Assembly: GCF_000190575.1 (NCBI RefSeq)
Contig: NC_015164.1
Coordinates: 2,418,001 to 2,482,000, forward strand
Direction: 5' to 3'
Length of the DNA: 64,000 nt
Source: Phocaeicola salanitronis DSM 18170
Lineage (GTDB): Bacteria; Bacteroidota; Bacteroidia; Bacteroidales; Bacteroidaceae
Shown here: positions 53,258 through 62,198 of the stretch, piece after piece
How the letters are laid out: the number at the start of each line of letters is the position of its first letter
Numbering within the stretch: position 1 is the first letter of the stretch
The notes under the pieces: generated by a model
The model's database searches: none
The model's input: the letters and a program-made list of their open reading frames with translations, nothing else
What the model was told of the DNA's origin: nothing
Translations under genes and position numbers: made by a program

Positions 53258-53575
53258 ATGGAAGAAAGATTCAACCTCAACCAATTACTCCAAAAGCCTA
53301 TTGCCATGATGACTGGCGAAGAGCTTTGCTTTCTCATTGAAAAATATGTAGAATCCACCGAGAAGTCCACATCCCAAGTGGCACCCAAGGGTAACTTCTA
53401 TGGCATAGAGGGTATCGCCCGTGTGTTCGGATGTAGCGTACCCACGGCTAACCGCATTAAGAAGAGCGGCATCATAGATAAGGCTATCACGCAGATAGGT
53501 CGAAAAATCGTAGTGGACGCAGACCTTGCACTGTCTTTGGCAAAGGAATCAGGTGGCATCCGCATCAAGGAATAG
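53258..53575 (+). CDS. DUF3853-family DNA-binding protein (excisionase-like)
   Basis: 105 residues. The C-terminal half is a helix-turn-helix of MerR/excisionase type (FYGIEGIARVFGCSVPTANR, then RKIVVDADLALSLAKE). DUF3853 proteins occur in Bacteroides mobile elements next to the VapE-like gene. It ends 4 bp before that gene, so they are coupled. Confidence 0.82.
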   Translation: MEERFNLNQLLQKPIAMMTGEELCFLIEKYVESTEKSTSQVAPKGNFYGIEGIARVFGCSVPTANRIKKSGIIDKAITQIGRKIVVDADLALSLAKESGGIRIKE

Positions 53576-53579
53576 CGAT

Positions 53580-54965
53580 ATGGAAGAGAATTGGAAAAAG
53601 AATCTGGCAACAGACAATAATGGGAACTTTACTCGCTCCATCAGCAACCTTAGACTCATTTTTACGCTGGACGAAAATTTGAGTTTGATAAAGTATGACA
53701 CCTTTTGTCAAGACGATGTATGTTTCAGCCCTTTGTTTCGCAACGTCAATGGCAACAAGGTTGATGAGGAGTCAGCAGGAAAGATACAGGACTATTTAGA
53801 GAGAACATACAGATTACATCTGACACAGAATAAGGTATTCGAAATGCTAAAAACGACCTCTTCGGAACGGAGTTTTAACCCGGTACAGGATTTTATCACC
53901 CAAGAAACATGGGACGGATATCCTCGCATAGCTACGACCCTCATTGATTATTTGGGAGCGGAGGACACGCCGCTTGTTAAGGAACAGACAAAATTATGGT
54001 TCGTTGCAGCTGTTGCCCGGGTCTTCAACCCCGGTTGCAAGTTCGACAACGTACTGACTTTACCAGGTCCGCAAGGTATCGGGAAAAGCACCTTTTTCAA
54101 AACCATCAGTGGAAAGTGGTTCAACGATTCGTTCTCTTTTGCCAGTGGCGACAAGGAAAAGGTAGAAACCATAACCAATGGTTGGATTATTGAAATCAGT
54201 GAGTTGAACGGTTTGAAACGGGCGAATGACGCAGAGGCAGCCAAAGCTTTCCTGAGCCGTTGTAGTGACTATATGCGTCCTGCATACGGACATAAGGTTG
54301 TGGAGTTTATGCGGCACAATGTCTTTGCGGCTACAACCAACGAGACGAACTTTCTGCAAGGTGACAACGGAAACCGCCGCTGGTGGATAATTCCGGTTAA
54401 AGGCAATGGGCATGTTTCAGAATGGCTGGATGCACTGCAACATGTTGTCCCTCAGCTTTGGGCAGAAGCATACGCCTATTATCGGCAAGGAATGAAACTT
54501 TACTTGACACCAGATATGGAAATTCAAGCTAACGAAGTACAGGTGCAACATTCCAATATTCTTGTTGACCCCATCATGGAAGATTTGGAAATGTATCTGG
54601 AACGTGAGATTCCCATCCAATATGCAAGTTGGACTATCCCCATCCGACTGGCTTATCAAAAGGGAGCATATTCAGAGCCAAATTCAACAATGACCACACT
54701 CAACATGGTTTGCGCCCGGCAAATTATAGAGGAAATGCCTAATGATTTGGTCAGACGTAATCCAGCCAAATACACTTCGCAATATATCAACCGTTTGATG
54801 TCCATGATTCCTAATTGGAAACGGAGTGATCAGGAAAAAGTCAAAGGCTTGCACCCTGCCTATTGCGACAAGACCGGACGGGTAAAGCATCCGTGGGTGA
54901 GAGTGGACGCACCAAGCGAAGAGGTCAGTCCTGCATTACCAAGTGAACAGGATTTGCCATTCTAA
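53580..54965 (+). CDS. VapE-family ATPase (replication protein)
   Basis: 461 residues from ATG 53580, 4 bp after the DUF3853 stop. P-loop LPGPQGIGKSTFFKTISGKW (~161-180), followed by IIEISELNGLKR (Walker B-like) and VFAATTNETNFLQGDNGNRR (sensor). VapE-type proteins of mobile elements act as helicase loaders or primase partners in replication of the excised circle. It corresponds in place to the primase gene of NBU1. Confidence 0.85.
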   Translation: MEENWKKNLATDNNGNFTRSISNLRLIFTLDENLSLIKYDTFCQDDVCFSPLFRNVNGNKVDEESAGKIQDYLERTYRLHLTQNKVFEMLKTTSSERSFNPVQDFITQETWDGYPRIATTLIDYLGAEDTPLVKEQTKLWFVAAVARVFNPGCKFDNVLTLPGPQGIGKSTFFKTISGKWFNDSFSFASGDKEKVETITNGWIIEISELNGLKRANDAEAAKAFLSRCSDYMRPAYGHKVVEFMRHNVFAATTNETNFLQGDNGNRRWWIIPVKGNGHVSEWLDALQHVVPQLWAEAYAYYRQGMKLYLTPDMEIQANEVQVQHSNILVDPIMEDLEMYLEREIPIQYASWTIPIRLAYQKGAYSEPNSTMTTLNMVCARQIIEEMPNDLVRRNPAKYTSQYINRLMSMIPNWKRSDQEKVKGLHPAYCDKTGRVKHPWVRVDAPSEEVSPALPSEQDLPF

Positions 54966-55100
54966 ATTTTGAACTAAGGGAAAAGAAAAAGCATCTGTCC
55001 CTTTGTCCCTCTTTCCCCCTCAAAAAGGATGAAAACAAAAGACAGATAAAAAAGAAAGTTATAAGAAACGCTTGGGACATGGGACAAAATAATTGAAAAC

Positions 55101-55448
55101 ATGAGAAAGGAAGAACTTATCAAACAACTCCAAGAGCATGAACCGCTACTGGCAAATGCGGTCAGCCACATGGTGGAGTATATTCAAGACCGTTACCCTG
55201 CAGCATACCCAAGTAAGGTACAGACCGAAGCTGTGAACGACTATCTGCGGAGCGTCTATGCAGATGGAGACGGTAGCATGTCGGAGCAGAACTGCGAGCA
55301 CCGTCGTATCGCTTCGCAGAAGATTACCATTGCTGCCATCCGTGTACTGGACAGCCGCCAGCTTGACAGACTGCAAGGCATACTTGACCATATCGCATAT
55401 GACAGAGAGTATTATATGCCGGAGAGAAGATGCGGAATACACCGTTGA
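55101..55448 (+). CDS. Hypothetical protein, 115 aa
   Basis: Soluble, helix-rich (MRKEELIKQLQEHEPLLANA; RRIASQKITIAAIRVLDSRQ). No family recognised. It lies between the VapE-like gene and a winged-helix-like protein, in the same direction. Confidence 0.65.
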   Translation: MRKEELIKQLQEHEPLLANAVSHMVEYIQDRYPAAYPSKVQTEAVNDYLRSVYADGDGSMSEQNCEHRRIASQKITIAAIRVLDSRQLDRLQGILDHIAYDREYYMPERRCGIHR

Positions 55449-55495
55449 CTTTCTCTTTTGGCTGCACCACTTATAAAATATCTTCAAACAGACAG

Positions 55496-56029
55496 ATGAT
55501 GAAAACAAACTTGAACTATTGTATAGTGCTTTCAGCAGAGCAACTTGCTTATCTGGCAGGGAGCAAATACGGCATTGACCGTATGAAGATTCTGCACCTA
55601 CTGATTGAAGCGGCAGTATTAAAAGAGACCGAGTACGCCATAAAAGGCTTCTCCACGACTTTGCAAGTAGGGCAAGCCGTTCTTTCAGAAGTGGATTTGT
55701 CCAGCAAGTTGGGCTACGATAAAAAGACCATATCCCGTGTGCTTGACAAGATGAACCAGTTGGGAATTGTCGCATCCACACAGAGTAATCGGACAAGCAT
55801 CCATACACTGAAATGCATATCGGCGTGGATGCAGGATGGCAGCCGCATTGATAACCCTTTCTATGTCCGGCTGAAAGACAGGCTTGATGAAAGAGAGAAT
55901 CCCCCTGCTATATCAAATGAATGTAAACAGTCTTCTCCCTTTTTCCCTTTCCCTTCTGTTTCAGTTTCCCCACAGATTGTGGCAACGGAAAATTCCGGCG
56001 GAGACATTCCGGCTGACAACCAGATATAG
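55496..56029 (+). CDS. Winged-helix-like regulator or replication protein, 177 aa
   Basis: Start at MMKTNLNYCI (55496 or 55499), in preference to the long open frame from 55430. The core VDLSSKLGYDKKTISRVLDK, then MNQLGIVASTQSNRTS, reads as a MarR/GntR-type winged helix. The tail is Ser/Pro-rich. It may control replication or mobilization genes of the element. Confidence 0.65.
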   Translation: MMKTNLNYCIVLSAEQLAYLAGSKYGIDRMKILHLLIEAAVLKETEYAIKGFSTTLQVGQAVLSEVDLSSKLGYDKKTISRVLDKMNQLGIVASTQSNRTSIHTLKCISAWMQDGSRIDNPFYVRLKDRLDERENPPAISNECKQSSPFFPFPSVSVSPQIVATENSGGDIPADNQI

Positions 56030-56084
56030 TTGCATCTGAAAGGTGGTGTGTCCGAAGTTGTTGTATGCAGTATTGCAAGAAGTT

Positions 56085-56160
56085 CCTATGTCGCACAAAT
56101 TCGCTTCGCTCATTCGTACCACATAGGCATATTCCGGCAGTCGCAAGCTCCCACCGTGCT
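56085..56160. other. Candidate origin of transfer (oriT) before the mobilization genes
   Basis: CCTATGT (56085-56091) and ACATAGG (56121-56127) are inverted repeats, followed by a GC-richer stretch (GCAAGCTCCCACCGTGCTGA). It lies 43-118 bp before mobC. Position fits an oriT, but the nick site cannot be named. Confidence 0.45.
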
Positions 56161-56202
56161 GACCTTTTTTGATTTATGTTTCACCCATAGCATTACAAAA
56201 GC

Positions 56203-56601
56203 ATGAAGAAGAAAAAGAATATCGACAAGGAAGTTGATGAAGACAACGACAAGAAAGTCGTGAGACGTACCCTGCGGCTTGAAGCCAGGGTAACGGAACA
56301 GGAATATATCCAAGCAGCAGAACTTGCCAAGACATGCGGCTTATCCATAAGCGACTACGTGCGCCGCACCGCCTTGGGACAACACCCACGGCAACGGTTG
56401 TCTGACCGTGAAGTGGAAGCCTTGTGCAGCTTGACGGATGCAAGGGGCGACCTTATCCGTATTGCAGCAGCTGTGAAATCCATCCAAGCGGACAAACGTG
56501 CCATGTATTTCAGTGATACCCGATTTGTAGAACAATGGATGAGAGCTGCTACTCAACTTATAAATCGCTGGAGCCAGATAGAAAATTACCTCACTGAATA
56601 A
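56203..56601 (+). CDS. MobC-like relaxosome accessory protein
   Basis: 132 residues. After a Lys-rich start there is a ribbon-helix-helix-like core (LRLEARVTEQEYIQAAELAK, then SISDYVRRTALG) and a helical tail. MobC proteins help the relaxase open oriT. It lies 14 bp before the relaxase gene. Confidence 0.85.
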   Translation: MKKKKNIDKEVDEDNDKKVVRRTLRLEARVTEQEYIQAAELAKTCGLSISDYVRRTALGQHPRQRLSDREVEALCSLTDARGDLIRIAAAVKSIQADKRAMYFSDTRFVEQWMRAATQLINRWSQIENYLTE

Positions 56602-56615
56602 ATTCCCCATTCGTT

Positions 56616-57824
56616 ATGATAGCAAAAGCCTCTACCATATCGCATGGTGCAAATGCCATAAGATATTCTGTCAACAAGGAGAAAGCGGATATAGTCAAAG
56701 CCAATCTTTTGCCCGATGATATCTCACCGGAAGCGATGTACGGACGGATGATGCTCGTACAGAGAAAGTTTGCCGAGAATATCAACAAGGGCAGACCGCT
56801 TGGCAGAAATGTGATAAGAATTGAGATTTCCCCATCCGAAGAAGAAAGCCGAGGATGGACAATGGACGATTGGGCAAGTTTGTCAAATGAGTTCATCCGC
56901 GTGTTTGATTCAATTGACCTCTCAGGCAAAACCAAACGGGCTTCTTCAAAGCAGACCAATCTCAAAGGCTCACAATACATAGTCGCCCTGCATCGTGATT
57001 CCAAAAGTGGCATTCTTCACTTGCACATTGACGCCAACCGTGTGGACATGGACGGAAAAATCAATGACAGTCATAAAATTGGCGAAAGGGCTGTCATGGC
57101 TGCGAACATCATCAACGAGAGACGGGGGTGGGTGCAGTCTGAAGAAATAGGCGTCCGGCATAGACAAGAAATTTCAAACTGTTGTATGGAAATACTCCGC
57201 ACGATGGACAAATTCAGTTGGCTGCAATACGAAGCGGAACTGGTGAAACGAGGCTACAAAGTACACCTGCAAGAAAAAGAAGGTGGAGGAGTTTACGGTT
57301 ATTCCATCAAACGTGGCAATTCCATTTATAAATCGTCCTTGTTGGGTGTCGGACGTAATCTGATTCCATCAAAGATTGAAGCTACTTGGGCAAAACTGCA
57401 TCCGTTGGAAAGGAAATCCGAGCCGACAAAACCGATTTCCCAACAAACACGGACAGCCAATATGACTTCTGCTATACAGCCTACCCCTCTACAATCTGCT
57501 ATGAAGCATTACAATATAGCGACAGTCGAATATCACAAATTCCATGTGGAGATACCCGAAACCGCAGATACAATTATTCGGCAAAATTGTTCTTTGGAGG
57601 AAGCCCATCCGTTGGCTAAGATTGAGGAGATACAGCACACTGCTCTTTTGCTCTTCGCCGGATATTTGGATGCTGCCACAAGTATGGCGGCTTCAAGTGG
57701 CGGTGGCGGTTCTGAAATAGGTGGCTGGGGACGGGACAAAGACGAGGATGAACTTGAATGGGCACGCCGTTGCGCACGGATGGCAAACAGTATGTGCAAA
57801 CGCAAGAAAGGACTTCACAGATAA
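56616..57824 (+). CDS. Relaxase (MobA/BmgA-type)
   Basis: 402 residues. Start MIAKASTISHGANAIRYSVN is typical of Bacteroides relaxases. The metal-binding histidines are in GILHLHIDANRVDMDGKIND (HxH). A possible nucleophile Tyr is near the N-terminus. It nicks one strand at oriT and pilots it through a host or ICE-encoded transfer channel. Confidence 0.9.
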   Translation: MIAKASTISHGANAIRYSVNKEKADIVKANLLPDDISPEAMYGRMMLVQRKFAENINKGRPLGRNVIRIEISPSEEESRGWTMDDWASLSNEFIRVFDSIDLSGKTKRASSKQTNLKGSQYIVALHRDSKSGILHLHIDANRVDMDGKINDSHKIGERAVMAANIINERRGWVQSEEIGVRHRQEISNCCMEILRTMDKFSWLQYEAELVKRGYKVHLQEKEGGGVYGYSIKRGNSIYKSSLLGVGRNLIPSKIEATWAKLHPLERKSEPTKPISQQTRTANMTSAIQPTPLQSAMKHYNIATVEYHKFHVEIPETADTIIRQNCSLEEAHPLAKIEEIQHTALLLFAGYLDAATSMAASSGGGGSEIGGWGRDKDEDELEWARRCARMANSMCKRKKGLHR

Positions 57825-57848
57825 ACGAATCATTAATAGACAAGAATC

Positions 57849-58391
57849 ATGGGAATTGGCAAATCAAGAATCACTCCATCAATAGATGTTGATGATATGT
57901 TGGAAAAGGCAGAAATTAGTCATGAAATAGAGGCTGAAAAGCAAGATGCCGACAAGCGACTTGCGGAAGTGCGTGAAGCAAAGGATGCATTGGTAAAAAT
58001 CCATCAAGACCTTCAAGACGCTATTAAAGCAGAACGTGATGCAGCAATGACGTTGAAGGCCGCTGTTGATAGTTCGGACAATGTCATCAACGATATTTGC
58101 AATGCGATTGTAAAAGCAGAACGAGACACGCAGTTCAAGGCAACCATAAAGTCGGAGCATCTTGCCCAGCTTCAAGAACTCTTGAACCAAGCTGTCAAAG
58201 CATGGAAAACCGTATTGGAGAATCACCACTCTGAACAAATGAAGATGCTAACGGAGCATGAATCCAATATGCGCAAACTTCTTAGGCGGAATGAAGGCAT
58301 TTGGTTCTCAGATTTCTGGATGAAAGTATTGATGATATTTTTGTTTGTTTATACGGTAGCATTGGGGCTGGTTGTATATTGTGTCACATGA
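57849..58391 (+). CDS. Coiled-coil protein with one C-terminal membrane helix, 180 aa
   Basis: A long charged coiled coil (EIEAEKQDADKRLAEVREAK; LVKIHQDLQDAIKAERDAAM) and a C-terminal hydrophobic segment (VLMIFLFVYTVALGLVVY). No family recognised. It follows the relaxase by 24 bp and may assist mobilization. It ends before a bidirectional terminator. Confidence 0.7.
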   Translation: MGIGKSRITPSIDVDDMLEKAEISHEIEAEKQDADKRLAEVREAKDALVKIHQDLQDAIKAERDAAMTLKAAVDSSDNVINDICNAIVKAERDTQFKATIKSEHLAQLQELLNQAVKAWKTVLENHHSEQMKMLTEHESNMRKLLRRNEGIWFSDFWMKVLMIFLFVYTVALGLVVYCVT

Positions 58392-58435
58392 AATATCATG
58401 TGCGATGCCATACAGTATGAACGATTTCGGCCCTT

Positions 58436-58475
58436 GTTTTTAACTTGCCTGCAAATTACCGGCAAGTTAAAAATA
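58436..58475. terminator. Bidirectional terminator between mob genes and retron
   Basis: AACTTGCC (58442-58449) and GGCAAGTT (58461-58468), flanked by TTTTT and AAAAA, so it can act in both directions. The rest of the 58392-58783 gap (392 bp) is AT-rich and holds a TAGGGATT/AATCCCTA pair and no ORF. Confidence 0.75.
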
Positions 58476-58783
58476 GAATAATACTATCTGATTTTCAAGA
58501 TACTATACATGTCAAATGACACTTTTGCAAGTTGCAAGCAAGTTAAATTTTCTCCAAACATGGGCAAACCTCATATCTCTGTAGGGATTATAATTTTGAA
58601 ATAATACCACAATGATATTCTTTAATATTGTTAAAAATGATATGAATCCCTACTGTTTGAAGATCGGAATTGTAACGCCTTTTCTACAAGTTAAGTTCTA
58701 CTTGAAGACTATTTGAAACGTTTTCTTCCGTCATCCTTCAAATCAATTTGACCTACTATATTTAGTTGTGGTGCAGAGATTTT

Positions 58784-59599
58784 CTACTTTTCAATGCTAT
58801 CGCTATATTTTTTTAATTCTGGTATATATCTACACCCTTCTTTTATATATTCAACATATTGCGCCAACACTCCGAGAAATTTAAAATAATAAAGCGATTC
58901 CAAAGGAATTATTTTGGCAATAATATCATTTTGCCATTGGCTTTGAGAACTTCCGCGATGATTCATGTTGCGGCATTGATAAATGCCTTTAAGCAGATAC
59001 TTGATTTCACGAAATGAAGTATTATCGCTAAACTTCAACATTGCCTTGTAACCCAAGAAATATACAATTGTGTTAATTTTATCTATTGCATATTGCTCGT
59101 GCAATGATATGCTTGCTTTTTCAGAAGCATTAGGATAGAACAATAATTCAGCAATTGTATAGCCATCGTCATATCTGTCACCTATAGATGATTTTCCTTT
59201 ACTCAAATATGCAGGGCATCCCCACATTTTTTCTGCGATATAAGATAAGTCACTTCCCTCCTCGCACAATTTGTTAGTCATATATTCTATCTGTTGATAA
59301 AGTGCCAAACAAAAGTCTCTGAAATTATCCTTTCTCCTGAATGACTCCATCCGGATAAAATCTCCAATCAAAGTATCCTTTATAGACTGCAAAGGAAAGT
59401 CTTTATAAAATTCTTCGGCTTGCTTTCTTATGATTTCCTCAATGCAGTACTCGTAAATTTGGTTTATACGTTCATCGCCTAACAAAACAGAATTTGCGGA
59501 AGCTACATTCAGTCGCTTTCGCAATTCCATATCAAACTCGGCATTTTGCTGAGTTAATCTTGTTATTTTGTCTATCGTAGACATTAACTTATCGTCCAT
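58784..59599 (-). CDS. Putative retron effector, HEPN-like, 271 aa
   Basis: Soluble and helix-rich. CRNMNHRGSSQ resembles the RNxxxH-type motif of HEPN ribonucleases, though the spacing is Rx3H. The protein starts one base after the reverse-transcriptase stop (TGA T ATG), so it is tightly coupled to it. Retron effectors are commonly encoded beside the reverse transcriptase and act as toxins held inactive by the RT-msDNA complex. No clear family recognised; the HEPN call is inference. Confidence 0.6.
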   Translation of the reverse strand: MDDKLMSTIDKITRLTQQNAEFDMELRKRLNVASANSVLLGDERINQIYEYCIEEIIRKQAEEFYKDFPLQSIKDTLIGDFIRMESFRRKDNFRDFCLALYQQIEYMTNKLCEEGSDLSYIAEKMWGCPAYLSKGKSSIGDRYDDGYTIAELLFYPNASEKASISLHEQYAIDKINTIVYFLGYKAMLKFSDNTSFREIKYLLKGIYQCRNMNHRGSSQSQWQNDIIAKIIPLESLYYFKFLGVLAQYVEYIKEGCRYIPELKKYSDSIEK

Positions 59600-59600
59600 A

Positions 59601-61061
59601 TCAAATGCCTAATAGTAAGTCTAAATCATTATTCAATTCGTCAATGTCAACAGGCTTCGGTTTGAACACTGTCACTTTATCAAGTAAATGTATGAGCCAG
59701 AATTGTTCTCCTCTAAAATTCTTACAACATGAGATAGCCAGCTTCTCTTTTTGTTGTTCATCATCAGGTGTCACATCCTTGTTAATTGATGCAACTTGAT
59801 GCGTTTCTCCCATTCTGAACGTGGCATATCGTTTATTACCATCTTTGTGAAAGATAGTGATATTTGTATTTTTATCTTTCTCAAATTCCAAGATAGGAAA
59901 AGACTCAATATAGGAAATGCCATAAGAATTAGTTTTATCTGGACCAGAATCTCTATTGACAAGTTCTTGAAATTTTGTATAAAGTTTTATATATACAGAA
60001 TCGGTGTCGCCTTTTACCATCTTCAAGTACAGGAGTTTCCCATCGAGCACATTGGTCAGTTCTGGATTACCTTTCTTTATATGTCCCTTTTCCGCTTTAT
60101 ACTTTGGAAAGAATCTAGACATAGCTGCCGAGTACCCATACTTATCCCATATATAAAGTAAGCTTCTAATTTCGCGGACATACTTCTTCGTAACATTTAG
60201 TTTGTCGCTAACAATAATACCAGTTACTTCCTGGCGACTTCCAAGTTTCTGCAATCTCGTTTTGGCTTCATTTATCATAAAGCCCTGAGTATTTATAATG
60301 CGAATAAGTTCCTTTATAAACTCACTATTTTTTGAATAGACATAATGCATAGAACTGAATGTGATATCATCTGCATATCGGGTGTAACGTAGTCCAAAAC
60401 GCTTAGCCAGTCCTGCTAATCTGCGATCTAACGTGTCACAAATCGTATTGGTAATGACAGGTGATGTCGGAGCGCCCTGTGGCAATACATACATGAATTG
60501 TTTGTCCAAATCGTATCGTTTGGTTTCTAGGGGTTGCTCCCGTTTAACCCTCATGGAACATAGCCCCGAAATCAATAGTGCTATTTGGGGCGAAAAGTTG
60601 AAGGGCTCCAAAGTCAGGCGTTTCATCACCCGTCCTTGTTCTACACTTGGAAAGAAATCTTTTAAGTCAATGTTGAACACATAGTTCTGGTTTCTATGAA
60701 CTGCAGCGTTAGTCACAACAGAACGCTTTTCTGTAAATCCCATGGCATAATCTGAGGGGGTGTAAATGGCTTTCAGAATCTCATTTACTGACCTCAGAAG
60801 CATCATGAAACTCCGATTGCGCGGTGTCGTAATAAGGCGGAAACCACCAGACTTCTTCTTTATTTTGAATTGACGATAACGATGGAATGCATGATTGGGG
60901 TTGCAATAGTACAAAAGTTGCTTCATCGTAAATGGATAAAATTTATCTGCATCAAAACCCGATTCACGAATCTCATCCTGCTTAATGCGATTGAGCAGTG
61001 CCAACAGGTCTTCCCTTGTTGACATCTGTGATGCAATCTGTACTATTTCCGTTTTATCCAT
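59601..61061 (-). CDS. Retron reverse transcriptase
   Basis: 486 residues. Motifs in order: NAAVH (118-122, the retron NAxxH), NIDLKDFFPS (130-139), LPQGAPTSP (193-201), YTRYADDITFSS with the catalytic YADD (229-232), and EVTGIIVSDKLNV with the retron VTG (279-281). A C-terminal extension of about 190 residues follows. The msr-msd RNA is encoded directly upstream. It makes msDNA, a branched RNA-DNA hybrid used in phage defence. Confidence 0.95.
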   Translation of the reverse strand: MDKTEIVQIASQMSTREDLLALLNRIKQDEIRESGFDADKFYPFTMKQLLYYCNPNHAFHRYRQFKIKKKSGGFRLITTPRNRSFMMLLRSVNEILKAIYTPSDYAMGFTEKRSVVTNAAVHRNQNYVFNIDLKDFFPSVEQGRVMKRLTLEPFNFSPQIALLISGLCSMRVKREQPLETKRYDLDKQFMYVLPQGAPTSPVITNTICDTLDRRLAGLAKRFGLRYTRYADDITFSSMHYVYSKNSEFIKELIRIINTQGFMINEAKTRLQKLGSRQEVTGIIVSDKLNVTKKYVREIRSLLYIWDKYGYSAAMSRFFPKYKAEKGHIKKGNPELTNVLDGKLLYLKMVKGDTDSVYIKLYTKFQELVNRDSGPDKTNSYGISYIESFPILEFEKDKNTNITIFHKDGNKRYATFRMGETHQVASINKDVTPDDEQQKEKLAISCCKNFRGEQFWLIHLLDKVTVFKPKPVDIDELNNDLDLLLGI

Positions 61062-61081
61062 TTGCTTTATCTTTTAAATAA

Positions 61082-61332
61082 GAGGCGATCTCTGAGGTTT
61101 GGGCTGAAATGTCTTTTCTTTATGTAATATAAAATATAATATACAACATATAAAATATCATCATAATAATATAGTAAAAGTACAACGTACTACAGTGCAA
61201 TACGTTAACGTACTAACATTGTTTATCTCCATGATTCCGAAGAACAAGGAGACATCCGGGCAAATACGCCGGACGAAATTCAAAATTCCGTTTCAGCTTC
61301 CAAACTTATCAAAGACCGCCTCATCTTGTTTT
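61082..61332 (-). ncRNA. Retron msr-msd non-coding RNA
   Basis: On the minus strand the a1 arm GAGGCGGTCTTTGA (61322-61309) pairs with the a2 arm TCAGAGATCGCCTC (61095-61082) over 14 positions, including two G-U pairs. Inside, the msr has a TCCGG...CCGGA hairpin and a TCTCC...GGAGA hairpin with TTCG loop. The msd side contains a palindrome TACGTTAACGTA and a long AT-rich stem. The end of a2 is about 20 nt before the RT start codon. This is the layout expected of retrons. Confidence 0.85.
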
Positions 61333-61338
61333 CTATTG

Positions 61339-61346
61339 CAAAGGTA
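61339..61346 (-). promoter_or_regulatory. Promoter -7 box of the retron RNA
   Basis: TACCTTTG on the minus strand, about 16 nt before the a1 arm. It sits between the 262-aa gene and the msr, so the retron can be expressed without the upstream genes. The -33 element is weak. Confidence 0.65.
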
Positions 61347-61374
61347 CTAAATATTCACGAAGTCTATGTTCGCA

Positions 61375-62163
61375 CTACTTGTTGTTTTCAGTTTTTGGAA
61401 TAAAATACCCTAAGAATTCTAATCCTTTCTCATTTCGAATCATAAAATCGTGAATAGTAAATAGACAATCTGATAATTGAGAGGTTCTATTATCACGCAG
61501 GTCAATGTTGATGTTCTGTATCTTCTGAAGCCATTTATGGCAGAGTTCGTTTATCTTGTCAATGAAATATTCGTCAGTTATATTTGCAAGCTGACATCCT
61601 TTTATGAGATCCTTAATTTTTTTAGCTGCAAACAAAGTTACAATAAACTCTCCGGTCCATTTTACGGTTTTTTCTTGAATGAATGAACTTTTAATAAAAA
61701 TCTCCTTTTTAGATAGAATATTGTCGATTTCCTCAATGTACGATATAGAAGATGATGAACATTGGGTGGGGTCAAATCCTTTTGATATGGAGATTATTTT
61801 CTCAAATAGTTTTTTCCAAGCATAATGTTCAACATCTAATGTCATAATGCTACTATTGTTGAGAACGAAGAATTTAGACTTGTCAAAATCGAGCAATCTT
61901 TTTCCGTCCCGTTCAACAATGGCCTTCATATAGGTCATACTGCCGTATCCGAAGTTTGTCTTAATCTTGATTGAAAGATTATCCTTTGGAATTTGCACTT
62001 CTCTCTCCCAAAAACCTTTATAGCCATGAGGAAGGAATAAAATTTCTTCTTCAGGGACGAAGTAAATAGAGGATACGTACAAACCTTTCGATTCAGAATA
62101 GCATAAACAGATCGTGTGTTCAGATTTGATTTCCTCCCAAATTGCAGTATTTGTTCTACCCAT
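61375..62163 (-). CDS. Hypothetical protein, 262 aa, in the defence-like block
   Basis: No family recognised. Beta-rich first half (TICLCYSESKGLYVSSIYFV; EILFLPHGYKGFWEREVQIP) and helical second half. It follows the DprA-like gene by 35 bp and precedes the retron RNA. It may belong to the DprA/PRTase system. Confidence 0.65.
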   Translation of the reverse strand: MGRTNTAIWEEIKSEHTICLCYSESKGLYVSSIYFVPEEEILFLPHGYKGFWEREVQIPKDNLSIKIKTNFGYGSMTYMKAIVERDGKRLLDFDKSKFFVLNNSSIMTLDVEHYAWKKLFEKIISISKGFDPTQCSSSSISYIEEIDNILSKKEIFIKSSFIQEKTVKWTGEFIVTLFAAKKIKDLIKGCQLANITDEYFIDKINELCHKWLQKIQNINIDLRDNRTSQLSDCLFTIHDFMIRNEKGLEFLGYFIPKTENNK

Positions 62164-62198
62164 AGTAATCCGTACTTAGAATTAAATACCGTTTGACT

